64,000 nt of DNA from NCBI GenBank assembly GCA_030411725.1, contig MU839829.1:2294001-2358000 (forward strand). The letters are read 5' to 3'. This DNA comes from Echria macrotheca. Lineage: Eukaryota; Ascomycota; Sordariomycetes; Sordariales; Schizotheciaceae. Shown in pieces: positions 10,964 through 22,411 of this stretch (its first letter is position 1; every line of letters begins with the position of its first letter). Both the position numbers and the translations under genes were made by a program. The notes beneath the pieces were generated by a model. It was given only the letters and a program-made list of their open reading frames with translations. It had not been told where the DNA came from and did not search any database.

Positions 10964-11637
10964 TTACTCGACCTTATTCTCAAAGTTTGCTCCCTCGACG
11001 AGGTCGGGGATCTCATCGTCATCAGCGTCTTTATCGCCGCTCTTCTGCATGTTCTGATAGCTCTCGGCCAACTTGCGCAGGGAGGCGAGCGAATCGGGGC
11101 CAAGTTGGTTAAGGATGCCAGGGACCAGCTCGGTGAGCTCCTTATCCTCTCCGTTCCCGTAGATAGCAAATGTATTGGCAGGGACTGCGGCGTGGACTGT
11201 GGGCAACATGACTCGTTAGCATAGTCACCTTTACGGATGCTAAAGCATGACATACCCTTGGGGGCGGCAAAGTGGATGACATTGCCGTCACTCTTAAACA
11301 TATTCACCTCCTCGATGGCCTGGATCGGCTGGACGTTGAGTTTCTTCAGCGTCTGCTGAAGCTTCTTGTCGTCGCCGCTGGACCGGGCCGGGGCACGCTT
11401 GACCTTTCGCCGGGGGGTTCCCTTGCCGCTATCCCATCCTACTGTTAGAACTACTGTGCTGTATACTCGACGGGGGTATTCGCGCATCGACGATCTGGAG
11501 GATATACGTACCCTGCAGGTGGAAAGTCGGTTAGCAAACGATCCGGTGACGGCGGAGGGATCGGGGGAGGAATTAGATCACGTACCAATGCGAGCTGAAG
11601 CACCCAGCTTCTTCAATCGTTCCTGAACATCATCCAT
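10964..11637 (-). CDS. egd1: Nascent polypeptide-associated complex subunit beta
   Basis: Encodes the NAC beta/BTF3 protein that binds emerging chains at the ribosome exit. Family blocks are MDDVQERLKKLGASARI, KGTPRRKVKRAPAR (ribosome-binding basic motif), LNVQPIQAIEEVNMFKSDG, VHAAVPANTFAIYGNGEDK and the acidic C terminus ending ENKVE. Exon 2 is 11428-11256 and exon 3 is 11196-10964. The first junction is ambiguous. Model A uses one 153-nt intron, 11581-11429, with a weak GTGATC donor, giving ARIGTGKGT and 153 residues. Model B uses two canonical introns, 11585-11513 and 11511-11429, each with GTACGT and CTAAC, around a 1-nt exon at 11512, giving ARIGGKGT and 152 residues. Both stay in frame. 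The identity of the gene does not depend on the choice. Confidence 0.95.
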
Positions 11638-12300
11638 GATGTCGGCGGGTGGTTAATGGAAGGTTGTGGGGAAGTCGAACTTCGATCCCAGTTAGCTTTG
11701 ATTGAAGGTTGGCGGGCGGTGGGCGTCCGAGGGCGACCGCGAAACCGGGCAGCTTATCACGATGCAAACCGGCTCATCGGCTGCAGGAGAATGGGACTCG
11801 GAAATACGTACTTGGTTGATCAGGAGAGATTGATTCGCCGCGAGAACCCAACAAGCCTCACGATGTCCAGTCTTGTCGGCGTCGTCAGTCGTGGTTGGAG
11901 AAATTCTGTGCGCTGGGGCCAGGCCGGGAATTTTCTCGCTGCCGCAATAACTTTTTTACCCCACATTGCCTCGACCTCAAGTTCTCAACTCACCAAAGCC
12001 ACTTGGTGCCTTCCATTCTACTAAGCGGTTATTTCGAAGCAAACATGGTGTGTTCCTATCTGTTTATTCATACAAATGGCGTTCAATACCGGACAGCTGC
12101 CCGATTCCACGCATCCAAACGCCAGGCAGGGCACTAAATAAGGCCCCAAAAAGTGATGAGAGAGAACCGAGCCCTAGCCTATCTCAATGCCCCTCAACGC
12201 GGGTCTTGAGTCCTTGACCGCCCTGTGAATACTACCACATTAGGTTCATCCTCCTCTAACGGATAACCTCAGTCCTTCTTCAAGTATGCACGATGGAATG
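11638..12300. other. Spacer upstream of EGD1
   Basis: 663 bp holding the EGD1 promoter and leader and the 3' flank of CBP4, both on the minus strand. No coding frame is supported. Confidence 0.5.
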
Positions 12301-12777
12301 CTACTCGGTGGACAATCCGGCCTCCCGCCTCATCTCCTTTTGTCGCTCTTGCTGCAGTGCCCTCTCGGCCGCCATCGCCTCGGACTTCTCAGCTATCCGC
12401 TCCTTTCTGGCCTTGTCCTCCGCCTCCTTTTGCACATGCCAAACTGGCAAATCAGTCAGTTTCGGCGCATAGTCCTGACGAGTGGGATTACACACTTGGT
12501 TTGCTGGACTTGGACTGCTCTTTTAGTTTCGTCACGAAGTCGTCGAATTCCTTCTGTCTCTCGTATCTCCGGTCCAGGCTCCTCTTCTGCAGCTCTGGAT
12601 TATACTTCTTGAAAAGCTCCTCATCTGTCGGCGTCAGCCACATTGTGACGGCTGGGCCTCCGACGCAGACGACGCCTCCACTGTCTGACGTGTGAGTTGT
12701 GGTCTCTTCATGAAGAGGGTGCCTTACACGACGAGCATCTTGGTCCACAACCACCAGTTAACTGGTTTCTTCACCAT
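12301..12777 (-). CDS. cbp4: Cytochrome bc1 assembly factor CBP4
   Basis: Three exons, 12777-12728, 12680-12496 and 12443-12301, encode 125 residues. The order is MVKKPVNWWLWTKMLVVGG, a hydrophobic membrane segment (residues about 10-34), then TPTDEELFKKYNPELQKRSL and a coiled, charged tail PIWHVQKEAEDKARKERI. That order is diagnostic of CBP4, an inner-membrane single-pass protein needed for cytochrome b maturation into complex III. The second donor is GTGTGT after CCA A, which restores the conserved KPIW. The introns are 47 and 52 nt, at the lower limit for fungi. The first exon is too short to stand out as an open frame and was placed from the conserved KPVNW start and the splice phase. Confidence 0.9.
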
Positions 12778-15388
12778 CCTTGCGGCTGTATCTCAAACAG
12801 CGCAAGCAGTATTTGCTGGATTTCCTGGTTTCAACGAGCTGAGTCGACTTCCCCGGCCAATGATATGGGCTTGTGTTGATTGAGCTTCCTTGAGATGAGC
12901 TCATTGAGCTGGCGAAGAAAAGGCGGTCTAGCTTGGCAGAATGCATGCCCAGTGATTCCCATTGGTCACCCCACTGTGCCGCTCCCAAAGAGAAGCTTTG
13001 GCTTTCCACATTCAACGAACACCTGTTGGACAATCTTCTACCATCAACAACGCAGGCTCATAGGCTGCCTGATTCTTCAGTCGGCCCGTCAATGACCTCA
13101 GACGAAGAGGCAGCGTCAAGGGAGGCAGCCTGATCGCTTGAACCACTGGTGCGAATGCTCCCAGGTTGACAGGCAGTCCTTTCCGAGAAGTCCTGGGTTT
13201 GCTATTCGCCGGTCCTCGACAGTTTCTTGTCGAGCTGTTGGCCAATCGCATGGCGGTATTAGACTTCACCTCCTTGTTCGGCAGTGCATATGAGCGCGTC
13301 ACTCATGGAAGCTTCCATATTTTCTGGGTTCCGGGAGACGTGCATCCGAACTGGGCCCACTGGGCTGAAGGCACAAGGCTCGATAGCGGGTACAAAGCAC
13401 CGGTACCAAGAAAGCAGCTCAAGGCTGCGATTCTGTTCGTCCTTCACCTCGGTGTAGCCAGTCAGCCCCGTCCGAACGCAACACCATCCAGGGTGTGAAA
13501 CGCTGCTGGACCGCGCCCTGGCATCCTTTGCCCGAGGGAGAAAGTGGCTGCCTTGGTCTTGGGGATAGGGCACGCCTTGGTGACGACCCTCCTCATCACT
13601 GGTCCCATGCTTCCCGACATGTTGTAATAATCATGCTTAAAAGGCCAAGAAAAGCAATGTTCCTTGTTTCAAGACCCAGGTGGAGGTCAATATCTCGAGT
13701 CCAATCCTGGCCCTAACTGGCATCCTGACGACTTGAGATGTCAGCCTTGACAGGACAAGCCCGCCAGTGTTAATGGGAGTCGGGCAATCCGGCGCAACGT
13801 TTCACACCATCTTGAATGGCGTTTCAGCGATCATCATTGGCCGATGGCACGACGTCCGCTGGCCTCTCTCGATTGCCGCTGCCACGACTGGATAATAAGG
13901 GGCGTTGCTACCCAACAACGGCAGTGCAAGGCCACGGCGCACGGAGGCCGGAGGGTTGGCTGCAGGGCGGTTTGAGATGGGGCTAACACACCAATGGATG
14001 CTGTGTGGCAATGGGCTTTGATACAGCGCTCTGGTCCATGGTACAGGGTGCTCTGTCGCAGAAGTTGTGGAACATCTGGAATGGCCAGGAGAAGACGATC
14101 ACTAATGCAGACGCCGACGCGGAAGGAGAATAACGCTGACTGCTATTCCAAGCACTCCGATTCCATCCCAAGTTTCCTGGTTGCTGTATTCCGTGTCCCA
14201 TGGAACCTGGTCTTGCTACCACCGAGGGGGGAACTCTCGCGGGTAGATCACTCCCGTCATCTGTCGGGGGAAGATAGAGCACACAAAGAACACATCTAGA
14301 CCTTCCCAGTTATACAGGCAAATATCAGCCGCATTGCGAACCCGGAGATGACTGCGGGCCAGATTTTGGTTGGAGGGGGTTCAACACTTTTTTTGGTCGG
14401 GAAGCGGGCGCGGAACGCGCAGACGCGGGGCAATTTCCTGGCGGGCTCAGGCCGCCTCTGCTGTTCTTTTGTTCGTCTTCGCCTCGTTGTCTCGGGCAGA
14501 GGATGAGAAGTTTGTGAATGGTTGATAATGGCAATTCGTCAGTTATCTGATCTTCGAGAAGGCAGTGGTCCAGCATAACTAGCTAGAATTCCCTCGACAA
14601 TTTGTTGGTGGTTTCAAGCCCCTGGCCGCATTTCGCTTTTCGGGGCGCCATACCACCAACAACCGTTGCATCGGCCACGGCAACCACGGCTGAAGACCTC
14701 GTCGAATAAGACACAACGCATTCCTCCCGCTCCGCCCCCAGTCTCCTCCCTCGTAACCTCCTCGACGACCACGACCCTCTTCGACTGTCCTAGCTCTCGA
14801 CCCTCGACGCGCTGTCCGACTACCTTTGCGATTTCACTCCTTCGTGTGCAGCTCCTCGATTGACACGGTCCTTCTTGCGCCAACGACGACCTACCGCCCT
14901 TCCTTTTGATTCTTCCCGTTGTCCCCAATTCCCCGAAGCAAGCAGGGGAACCTGGCAGAAACGCAGTACGGAATATATAATACGGGCTTATTCACTCCTT
15001 TGCGCATCCGCATCGCCTCGCCGCTCCTTCGTCGCATTCTGCGGGCTCGCCAACACTTCTCGATTGCGCAGTTCCGCCACCTCCTGTCGCCAGGTCGTCA
15101 CCAACACGCCGAGTACTAATTCCGAACAGCTCAATCCCTCACGCAGCGTTTACCATGCATTGCGCTTAGGCCCTGCTGCGGCGCAACTGTCCTCGAGACG
15201 TCGGTTGATGTTTTCTTGAGGTCACCGCGGGCAGAGCATGGTAGAACCCTGCAGCCAGCCAATTCGCCAACGCGCAAACGACTCGGGCAGATCTGCGTTC
15301 GACAGATCCGAAGGCGACTCTCGATTTGGAACCTAATAAACTCGACCCATCCCGAGCATTCCGCAACCCAGCCTGAAGGCAGGTCCCA
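12778..15388. other. Long divergent spacer, CBP4 / SKT5, with SKT5 leader
   Basis: 2.6 kb. The left part (to about 14600) shows only short unsupported frames. From about 14660 the plus strand becomes CT-rich, as expected of a long SKT5 leader. An 11-bp perfect inverted repeat, TTGTTGGTGGT (14602-14612) and ACCACCAACAA (14652-14662), precedes that leader. Three short upstream ATG frames sit between 15155 and 15336. Confidence 0.5.
15155..15336 (+). promoter_or_regulatory. Cluster of three uORFs in the SKT5 leader
   Basis: Three ATG-initiated frames end before the main start at 15389: 15155-15169 (4 codons plus stop), 15208-15219 (3 codons plus stop) and 15238-15336 (32 codons plus stop). If the transcript starts near the CT-rich stretch at 14660-14900 and no leader intron removes them, they would precede the main ORF and could damp translation. 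The transcript start is not known from sequence. Confidence 0.4.
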
Positions 15389-18300
15389 ATGGCATACAAC
15401 GGCGGATACGATGGAGGGCCAGGAGGTCGTCCGTATGCCGGTGGTGGACCGGGAGCAGGACCAGGACCAGGACCTCGAGGCCCGCCACCTCCGCGACAGC
15501 ATCCGCCCGGACCGGGACCCGGACCACAGCAGTACGGCGGCCCTCCTCAACAGTACGATCAGTATCAAGACGGGTACGACTACGGCTATGATGACTATGG
15601 AAATGGTTACGACCAGGGCTATGGAGGACAATATGATGACATGAACTACGGGCGCGGGGGACCTCCGAATGGCGATTATCCGCCGCGAGACTATTATGAA
15701 CCTGGACCCGGGGGGCCGATGAGGGGTGGACGAGGAGGTGGAGGCCCCATGCCTGGGAGAGGCGGTCCGATGAGACCGCCTCCCAACGGCGGCCGAGGGG
15801 GACCTTACCCGAACGGCCCGAACCGTGGCGGTTACCCTCCAGGCCCAGGACGAGGAGGCTATGGCCCCGGTAGGGGCGGTAGGCCCGGCCCCCCTGAACG
15901 CTCTGGGTTCTCTGATCCTACACGTAAGTTGGGCTTTGCGAGCGGCGCCCGCTTGTCGCTTCAATGGTATTCTGACGGAAAGCAGCAAACCGACGGCCCC
16001 CAATGAACGGCCCAATGAACGGCCCGATGAATGGCCCTGGACCTGGTCCCTCGAGCCCAGTAGAACGAGGTTTCGGCGGTAATCCTTTCCCTTCGTTTCC
16101 AGGAAGCCAGCAAAGGACCGACATGATGGATGAGCAGCAGCTTATGGCGCAAGTGAGTAATTTGGATATCTCGGGCCAAGGACCCCCGCGGAGAGCACCG
16201 AACGGGCTTGGGCCTGGCCCTGGACCGCAGCGAGGACCGATGCGCGGTCCCAGTAATGGCTATGGTGGACCTGGGCCGATGGGACCTCCGCGAGGCCTGC
16301 CGCAGCCGTACTCTCAAGATTATCCAGATCAGCGCGGCCCTCCGCCGGGACCTCCCCGCGGTGGCTATCAGGACGACGGGTTCGGGCCTCCGGCACGAAG
16401 CATGACGATGCCTATAAGGGATCCGATGGACATGCAACAACCCGGACCTCCTCCGCGGCGAGACAGCGCCCCCCAGAATCCTCCTATGGGCGCCGGATTA
16501 CCGGTAAGACCGAATACAGCTCAAGCTATGCGCGGCCCACCAGCAAGGCAGTACCCTCCAAACAACCTCCCTCCGCAGACCCCCTACATGGAACCAAACT
16601 ATCCATCGGCACCTGATTCTGGTTACGGTGGTCAGCAGCGAGCTACGTCTTTTGATGAGTTTTATGACTACTACGATGGACGGAACAGTGGCGCCGATTA
16701 CCCCAATCAAAACCCGCCTCCTCAGTCTGAGGGCCCGGATTTCCAGTCACTCCCCCCTCACCCTTCGAGGGGTTCATTTGACCAGCAGATGCAGCCTGGC
16801 ATGCAGGAGCAAGCGCAGCGTGGGCCGGGTCGGTTACCCGAGGTTAATAGGACTAAGTCTCAGCCCGACCTGCGCAATTCGCAGACGGCCGTCTTTGAAA
16901 TGGCCGGCGACATCCCCCCGATGCCGTCGGGTGGCCAGTTCCCGACACTACCACCTCAGCAGGGGTTGCCACCGCAGCCTTCTCCGCACCCCGGCCCGCC
17001 AGAACGCTCGCAGAGCTTCCAGCGAAGGTCACCGGGCGACCAACCGGGACCGCCTATGCCAGGATCCGGGCTGCCTGCGGGCCCTGCCCCGTATAGGGGG
17101 CAGATGCAGTCTGCTCCTCCGGCACATATGAACCCCGATAGCCTTCCATCACACCCCGTACCCGTTCGTCCTGGCCACATGCCCAACTCGCTGGTCAACG
17201 TATCAGACAAGCCAATGCCGATCAGAAACTATGGTGGTCCTCCCCAAGCTCCCCCTGCTGGGATGCCGGCGCCGGCGGGCGGTCCGTCCCCGGTCCCGAT
17301 GAACATCCCGCCGCCAGCAGCGAAAGCGGCTGAGCCGCCCGTCACGATGGAAGAGCTAGAACGCTTGCGGGCTACCATTAAGCAGAACCCTGACGACCAA
17401 GCGTCGGCTCTCCGTCTGGCAAAGAAGCTTGTCGAAGCAGCCGATGTCCTCGTCCCAAATCTTCCAGACCCCAAGGCTCGAGCCCGCTCTCGTGAGAGAT
17501 ACCTCGTCGACGCGCACAAGATCCTCCGGAAGCTCGAGAAGGGCAACAATCCGGATGCCATGTTTTTCTTGGCCGACTGCTTAGGGCGGGGTATGTTCGG
17601 ATCCGAACCCGACAACGCACACGCCTTTTCGCTCTACCAGTCAGCGGCAAAACTTGGTCACGCGGCGGCTGCATACCGCACTGCTGTCTGTTGCGAGATT
17701 GGTAATGACGAGGGTGGCGGCACCCGCAAGGATCCACTCAAGGCAATACAATGGTACAAGCGCGCGGCGACACTGGGCGATACCCCGGCGATGTACAAGG
17801 TGGGTATGATCCTGCTGAAGGGACTGCTCGGTCAGCCCAGGAACCCACGCGAGGCCATCGGGTGGTTGAAGCGAGCAGCGGAGCGCGCCGATGCCGAGAA
17901 TCCCCACGCACTGCACGAACTGGCGCTGCTGTACGAGAGCGCCGGCGAAAACGACCCGATTGTCAAGGACGAGGCATACGCTTTTCAGCTGTTCAAGCAA
18001 GCGGCCGAACTAGGGTACAAGTTCAGCCAGTTCCGGCTCGGCGCGGCGTACGAGTACGGCCTTATGGGGTGCCAGATCGACCCGCGCCTGTCGATCTACT
18101 GGTACAGCCAGGCGGCCATGCAGGAGGAGCACCAGAGCGAGCTGGCGCTCGCGGGGTGGTATCTTACCGGCAGCGACGGCGTGCTGCAGCCGAACAATAC
18201 CGAGGCGTATCTGTGGGCACGCAAGGCGGCGACGGCCGGGCTGGCCAAGGCCGAGTATGCGATGGGATACTTTACCGAGGAGGGGATTGGTGTTCCAGAG

Positions 18301-18545
18301 AATTTGGAGGATGCGAAGCGGTGGTATTGGCGGGCGGCTGGTAAGTTTTTTTTTTTTCCCGAGATGAATCAGTTGTTGAGCAGGTTACTAATGTGTGATG
18401 TGTGACTACAGCGCAGGATTATCCCAAGGCGAGAGCCCGGTTGGAGCAGCTCAAGCGGTTGGGAAAGAACGCGGGGCGGGCGGGGGAGAGGATATCGCGG
18501 AGTAAGATTGGGAAGCAACAAGAGGGTGAGTGTGTGGTCATGTAG
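15389..18545 (+). CDS. skt5: Chitin synthase III activator Skt5/Chs4, Sel1 repeats, CaaX
   Basis: Three exons, 15389-15923, 15986-18340 and 18412-18545, encode 1007 residues. The first 600 or so are Gly/Pro/Tyr/Gln-rich and probably disordered, with PMNG and GPG repeats. From about residue 635 follows a run of at least six Sel1-like helical repeats (AMFFLADCLGRGMFG, AAYRTAVCCEIG, AMYKVGMILLKG, AEYAMGYFTEEGIGV). The short third exon adds AQDYPKARARLEQLKRLG and ends in CVVM, a CaaX prenylation box. Sel1 repeats plus a C-terminal CaaX are typical of Skt5/Chs4, which activates the class IV chitin synthase (Chs3) at the plasma membrane and septum. Reading through the second intron instead of splicing it would lose the CaaX. 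The ATG lies in a good CCCAATGGC context, after upstream short frames. Confidence 0.93.
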
Positions 18546-19951
18546 ATGTCGGGTGTGTGTGTGTGTGTCGGGCCTGGTGTGTCCGGCGGAGTTGAGGATG
18601 GGGAAGGAATTCGGGCGGCGGCGGCGGCGGAAGAAAGCTCGTAATGACACCACCGGACTGGAGCATATAAATTGGCTGGCTGGGCGGGATGAGATAACAT
18701 AAAAGTGAAATGATTCCTTCTCCATTGTGTTGTTGTGAGTGATGATGGTGGTATATATGTGTATCGGACGATGTGTGCCGGGGATCGGATATCCGTGATC
18801 AGTAACATGGTAATTCTCACTGGCTACCCGGACTTGGGTGTTCAGGAAACGGGTTACACGTGCATATTTTACTCACGAGATAGAGAGGAGAGAGGGAGGG
18901 GGGATGTATGGCGCTGAGTAAGGTAGGTTGGTTTTTACCATGAACCGGTTGGTTGTGTGCCTCTGCTGTAATCCGTACGTATATGAGGCACAGAGAGTGC
19001 AGTGCCTCTTGGGTTTCGATGAAGGAGATAACTAGCTACAAGTAAGCTAGCTAGCTATTGGGGATCTCCCCCTCCCCTCCCCACAACCTGACAGCTTTTA
19101 GTTTGCTTATACCTTTGTTTTCACGTTGAATGTTCTTCTTCCTTCCCTATATCGCCACGCCATTGAACGCACTTGATACTAGGTACCTGGTAGGTGTTCG
19201 GCTCGAACAGCTTTATTTGATTTCATTTCTCTCTCCCCATACAGAGTATATAGAGTGAGCTGGGCTGAGATGATAAACCACACCGATCCCGATCCCGATC
19301 TCCCCTTGCTTACTACGTAGCGCACTGACTGATGCAGATGAACCTCCATACCCCCCCCCCTCTCTCTCTTCTCTCTCACTCTCGGTCAAAAACCAGGCGA
19401 GACAGATTCGCAGCAGGTTCATGAGATGCCCGATGCCCCTCCCTCTCTTCTCGAGAACGACAAGAGAAAAAAAAAACGCCTATCAATGAATATGCGACCA
19501 CGCACCCAGTCAGCCAGCCAGCCAGCCAGCCAGCCAGCAAACAATCTCTCAGAGAACATAAAACAACGATGGCCGCCCAAATGCCCGCATATGCGTATCC
19601 ATATCCGTAAACCTCACCTCGACACCCGTCGGTATGCGGGGATGGAAAAACCTAGGAGAGAGATATCGAGAGGAGATATGCAACCTGGACCCTGTGCCTC
19701 AAGAGATACCCTCCCTCCCCCCCCCAAATAAGAGATCCGAGACCGAAAGGGGAAAAAACAAAAAGCTAGCGCGCCCAAACGCTATTCCTGCTCCCATTCG
19801 CGAGCCGAAACCGCCTCCAGCCGCTCGACGACTTGATCTGGCGCTTTTGGTCCGCGTACGTATTCTTCTTCTGGGCTATATGTCGGGCGCGCCCGGACGG
19901 GCAAGAAAAGAAAAACCCAAGTCAGCCTGAGACACACAAAGGAGAAAAGAA
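18546..19951. other. Spacer downstream of SKT5 with simple repeats
   Basis: 1.4 kb between SKT5 and the minus-strand gene ending at 19952. It carries a GT run at 18553-18568 and a CAGC run at 19511-19538, and AG/CT-rich tracts near 18880-18900 and 19360-19380. No gene is supported; it likely holds the two convergent 3' UTRs. Confidence 0.5.
19511..19538 (+). repeat. Microsatellite (CAGC)7
   Basis: Seven tandem CAGC units in non-coding DNA, seen directly. Confidence 0.85.
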
Positions 19952-20814
19952 TCACCGTGACCCAAACCGGGCAAAACCAACGCCCACACTTCCCACACCT
20001 AACCACCCCCTTCCAGCGGCACTACTATTGCTACTACGCTGCTGCTGCTGTCTAGAGGAGAGCTCACCCAGAAAGAAATCCCACCGCCTATCCTCCCGAA
20101 TCAGAATCTCATCCCCGCTCTCGCGCGCCAGCCGCTCGCGTCTAGCCTGTGCGGCGGCGACCTCGCCGACGAGATGAGGATCCTCGAGCGGTCGGAGCCG
20201 GTCGCGCTGGCGCTGCTCCTCCTCGTCGATGCTGTCGAGTACTGCCCGGCGGGCTTCGGCGCCCCGCGAGGATGCAGCGGCCGAGACACGCCGCAGGGCG
20301 ACGCGGTGGTACGTCGGGTTCGCGCTGATGGTCGACCAGCTCGGGATGCGGAATTGGGCGAGCGAGGGCACGCTGCTCTGGTGGATCGGGCCCGTGGGGA
20401 CCGGGGGGAGACCCTGGCGCGGGGTGGAGTTCGGGTCGGAGCGGATCAGCGGGGCGGGGCTGGATGTGGCGACCGGGCGCGGGCGCTCCGGGGGTGAGTA
20501 CGGCGGGACCGGCTCCGGGTTGGGCACGGTCGAGTGGTAGGATGGGGCGTCGGAGGCTGTGTGGGGGAGACAAAAACATGTGAGCTCTGGTTTGGTTCTT
20601 GTGGCGTATAGCTCAGGGGTAGAAAAAGGGGTTTGTTTGGTTGGCTTCCCCGGGGTACGTCCGGGAATAACAGTAGTTAATAGCAACAGGCAAACTCACT
20701 GTAAGACGGCGCGGCGGAGCGGATCGAGGCTGTCTCAAAGTCCTCGGGACCAATCGTCTCGATGGCCGCCGGCGCGTACCGCGGGGCATCGCCCGGTATC
20801 ATGGCGGAAGGCAT
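19952..20814 (-). CDS. Unrecognised proline-rich protein with charged C-terminal helix
   Basis: Exon 1 is 20814-20700 and starts MPSAMIPGDAPRYAP; a GTGAGT donor and CACAG acceptor lead in frame into exon 2 from 20556. Read straight to the stop at 19952, the product is 239 residues. The middle is Pro/Ser-rich (PSYHSTVPNPEPVPPYSPP) and likely disordered. The C-terminal third is highly charged and helical: SIDEEEQRQRDRLRPLEDP, then VAAAQARRERLARESGDEIL and REDRRWDFFLG. I do not recognise a domain. The last stretch (SSRQQQQRSS...) may be intronic: after CTG G at 20068 there is a GTGAGC donor, and splicing to an acceptor near 19880 would replace the tail. The exon 1 splice and the charged block support a real gene; the 3' end is uncertain. 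Confidence 0.6.
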
Positions 20815-22411
20815 CGTTGGGGGGTGGACACTCCGAGAGTCGGTGACGACGATGGGTAAAGGGGGATGCTACGCTTTAACGATATGGCTAGGAATGCGGA
20901 GGGAGTTGGTCGGACAACACTCGGAGAGTAACCATCAAGCAGGATGCTGGCCCAAGCAGCAGCACCAAGACGGGAGCAAATTGAAAGCCAAGCCGAGTCC
21001 GACTTGGAAGAAGCTCCTAAGGGCTATTGGGGTATTCCCGACGGATAACAATCTGGAAAACAAGCAGCAGCAAGGTAGAAAAGACGGGGAAAAAAGAAGA
21101 GACGGTGGACGAGGTGACACGTGAGGTAGGTACTAGGTGTGACCAGCTCATTGGCCGTTGTCGCAGCCAGCCTCTCTCCAGGGGACCCAAAGGAAGCAGG
21201 GAAGCACAAAGGGACAACACACCTGCAGCTTCTGGCAGCGGCATGGCGGCGAGATAAAAAGGCCGGCGACTGGCTGCTTGGGCCGATTGTGTTGCGGCCC
21301 TGGACAATCAGCTAATCGTGGTGGTGGGGAGGTGGGGAGCAAGAGGGGGCGGGGTGCTGCAGCGGGGTCTTGGCGGGAACCTTGGCCGTCGACACGTCGG
21401 GGCAGATGATGCAGCTTCTTCAGCCAGATGATGTTAGGTCGACACCATTCTGACTGCTTTGGGCTTTTGTTTGGATCAGATGGGCGCTGGCTGAGACATG
21501 GTGTTGGTTCACAGACTCCCAGCCGATGTTCTGGCCCGGGGAGCTGAAGATAACCAACGTCTATCTTTTTTATCTCTTTTGCATAGGTATATAGCCACCG
21601 GCCTGCATTCTCGGATGCGCACTCGGCCACCCCTTCTGGAAGCTGTGATCCCCGTCAGCAAGGGGAAAACTTGCTTCCGCTATGCATGCAGCTAAGGTTT
21701 AAGGGGTAAGTCGGCACCGCCAGCGTGCTAAGCTGAGATGGTTACTACTGTATGCCCGCAGTGCCCGCTTCGACGGGACGAGTTCCATTCTGTGGAGAAC
21801 TGCTGGCTAATACGAGGTTGATGGGCCTGACGTAGGTCAAGAATCGCTGCCCTGTATCCGCAACTGCTGTCCTTGCCTCGGCGCGACGGTTAAGGAGAAC
21901 AGGGAATCAACTCGGAGTCCCGGAAGTCGACTGGCCACTTATACCGATGGTCGCCAACCAGATGATAATTGCCAAGAGATTGGGGTAGCCCAGGGCAAAC
22001 CAGTCTGGTGGGTTGCACATGTGTGATGCATTCACGGCCGATGGTCAAGGATGGCTAGACCACATCCCCCAACCCCGAATCCAAGCGACCATCGGCAAGA
22101 TAACTGTGATCAGACGGACTGTGACTTGAATTGCTGCTTGCTATTTTTCCAGACACGAAGGATCCAAATGGCCGAGGAAGAAGCGAACATGTCCAGCACG
22201 TGCTGTTGTGAACCAACTGAGGTTGCCCCTCAGCCCCTCCATCCCCGCGATCCTTATCGATATCTGAGTGACCCCATGTTGTTGCCTGCCGGAGTCGGCG
22301 GCTGGGAGGCCCGAGTCGGCAGCTGTCATCGGACATCCCATGTGAAGGGTGCTTTGACAAGCTGCAACAACCACATCCGACCACCTCCACGACCGACCTA
22401 AGCGCGTCAGA
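20815..22411. other. Divergent spacer between the unknown protein and SMN1-like genes
   Basis: 1.6 kb with only short frames lacking splice continuity or motifs. It presumably contains both promoters. No repeat or RNA gene is seen. Confidence 0.5.

Noticed and set aside
13166..13498. 110-residue plus-strand frame in the CBP4/SKT5 spacer
   Set aside because: Opposite frames of similar length cover the same bases; no motif, no introns and no promoter context.
15131..16015. 294-residue minus-strand frame
   Set aside because: Antisense to the Gly/Pro-rich first exon of SKT5; such biased sequence is open on both strands.
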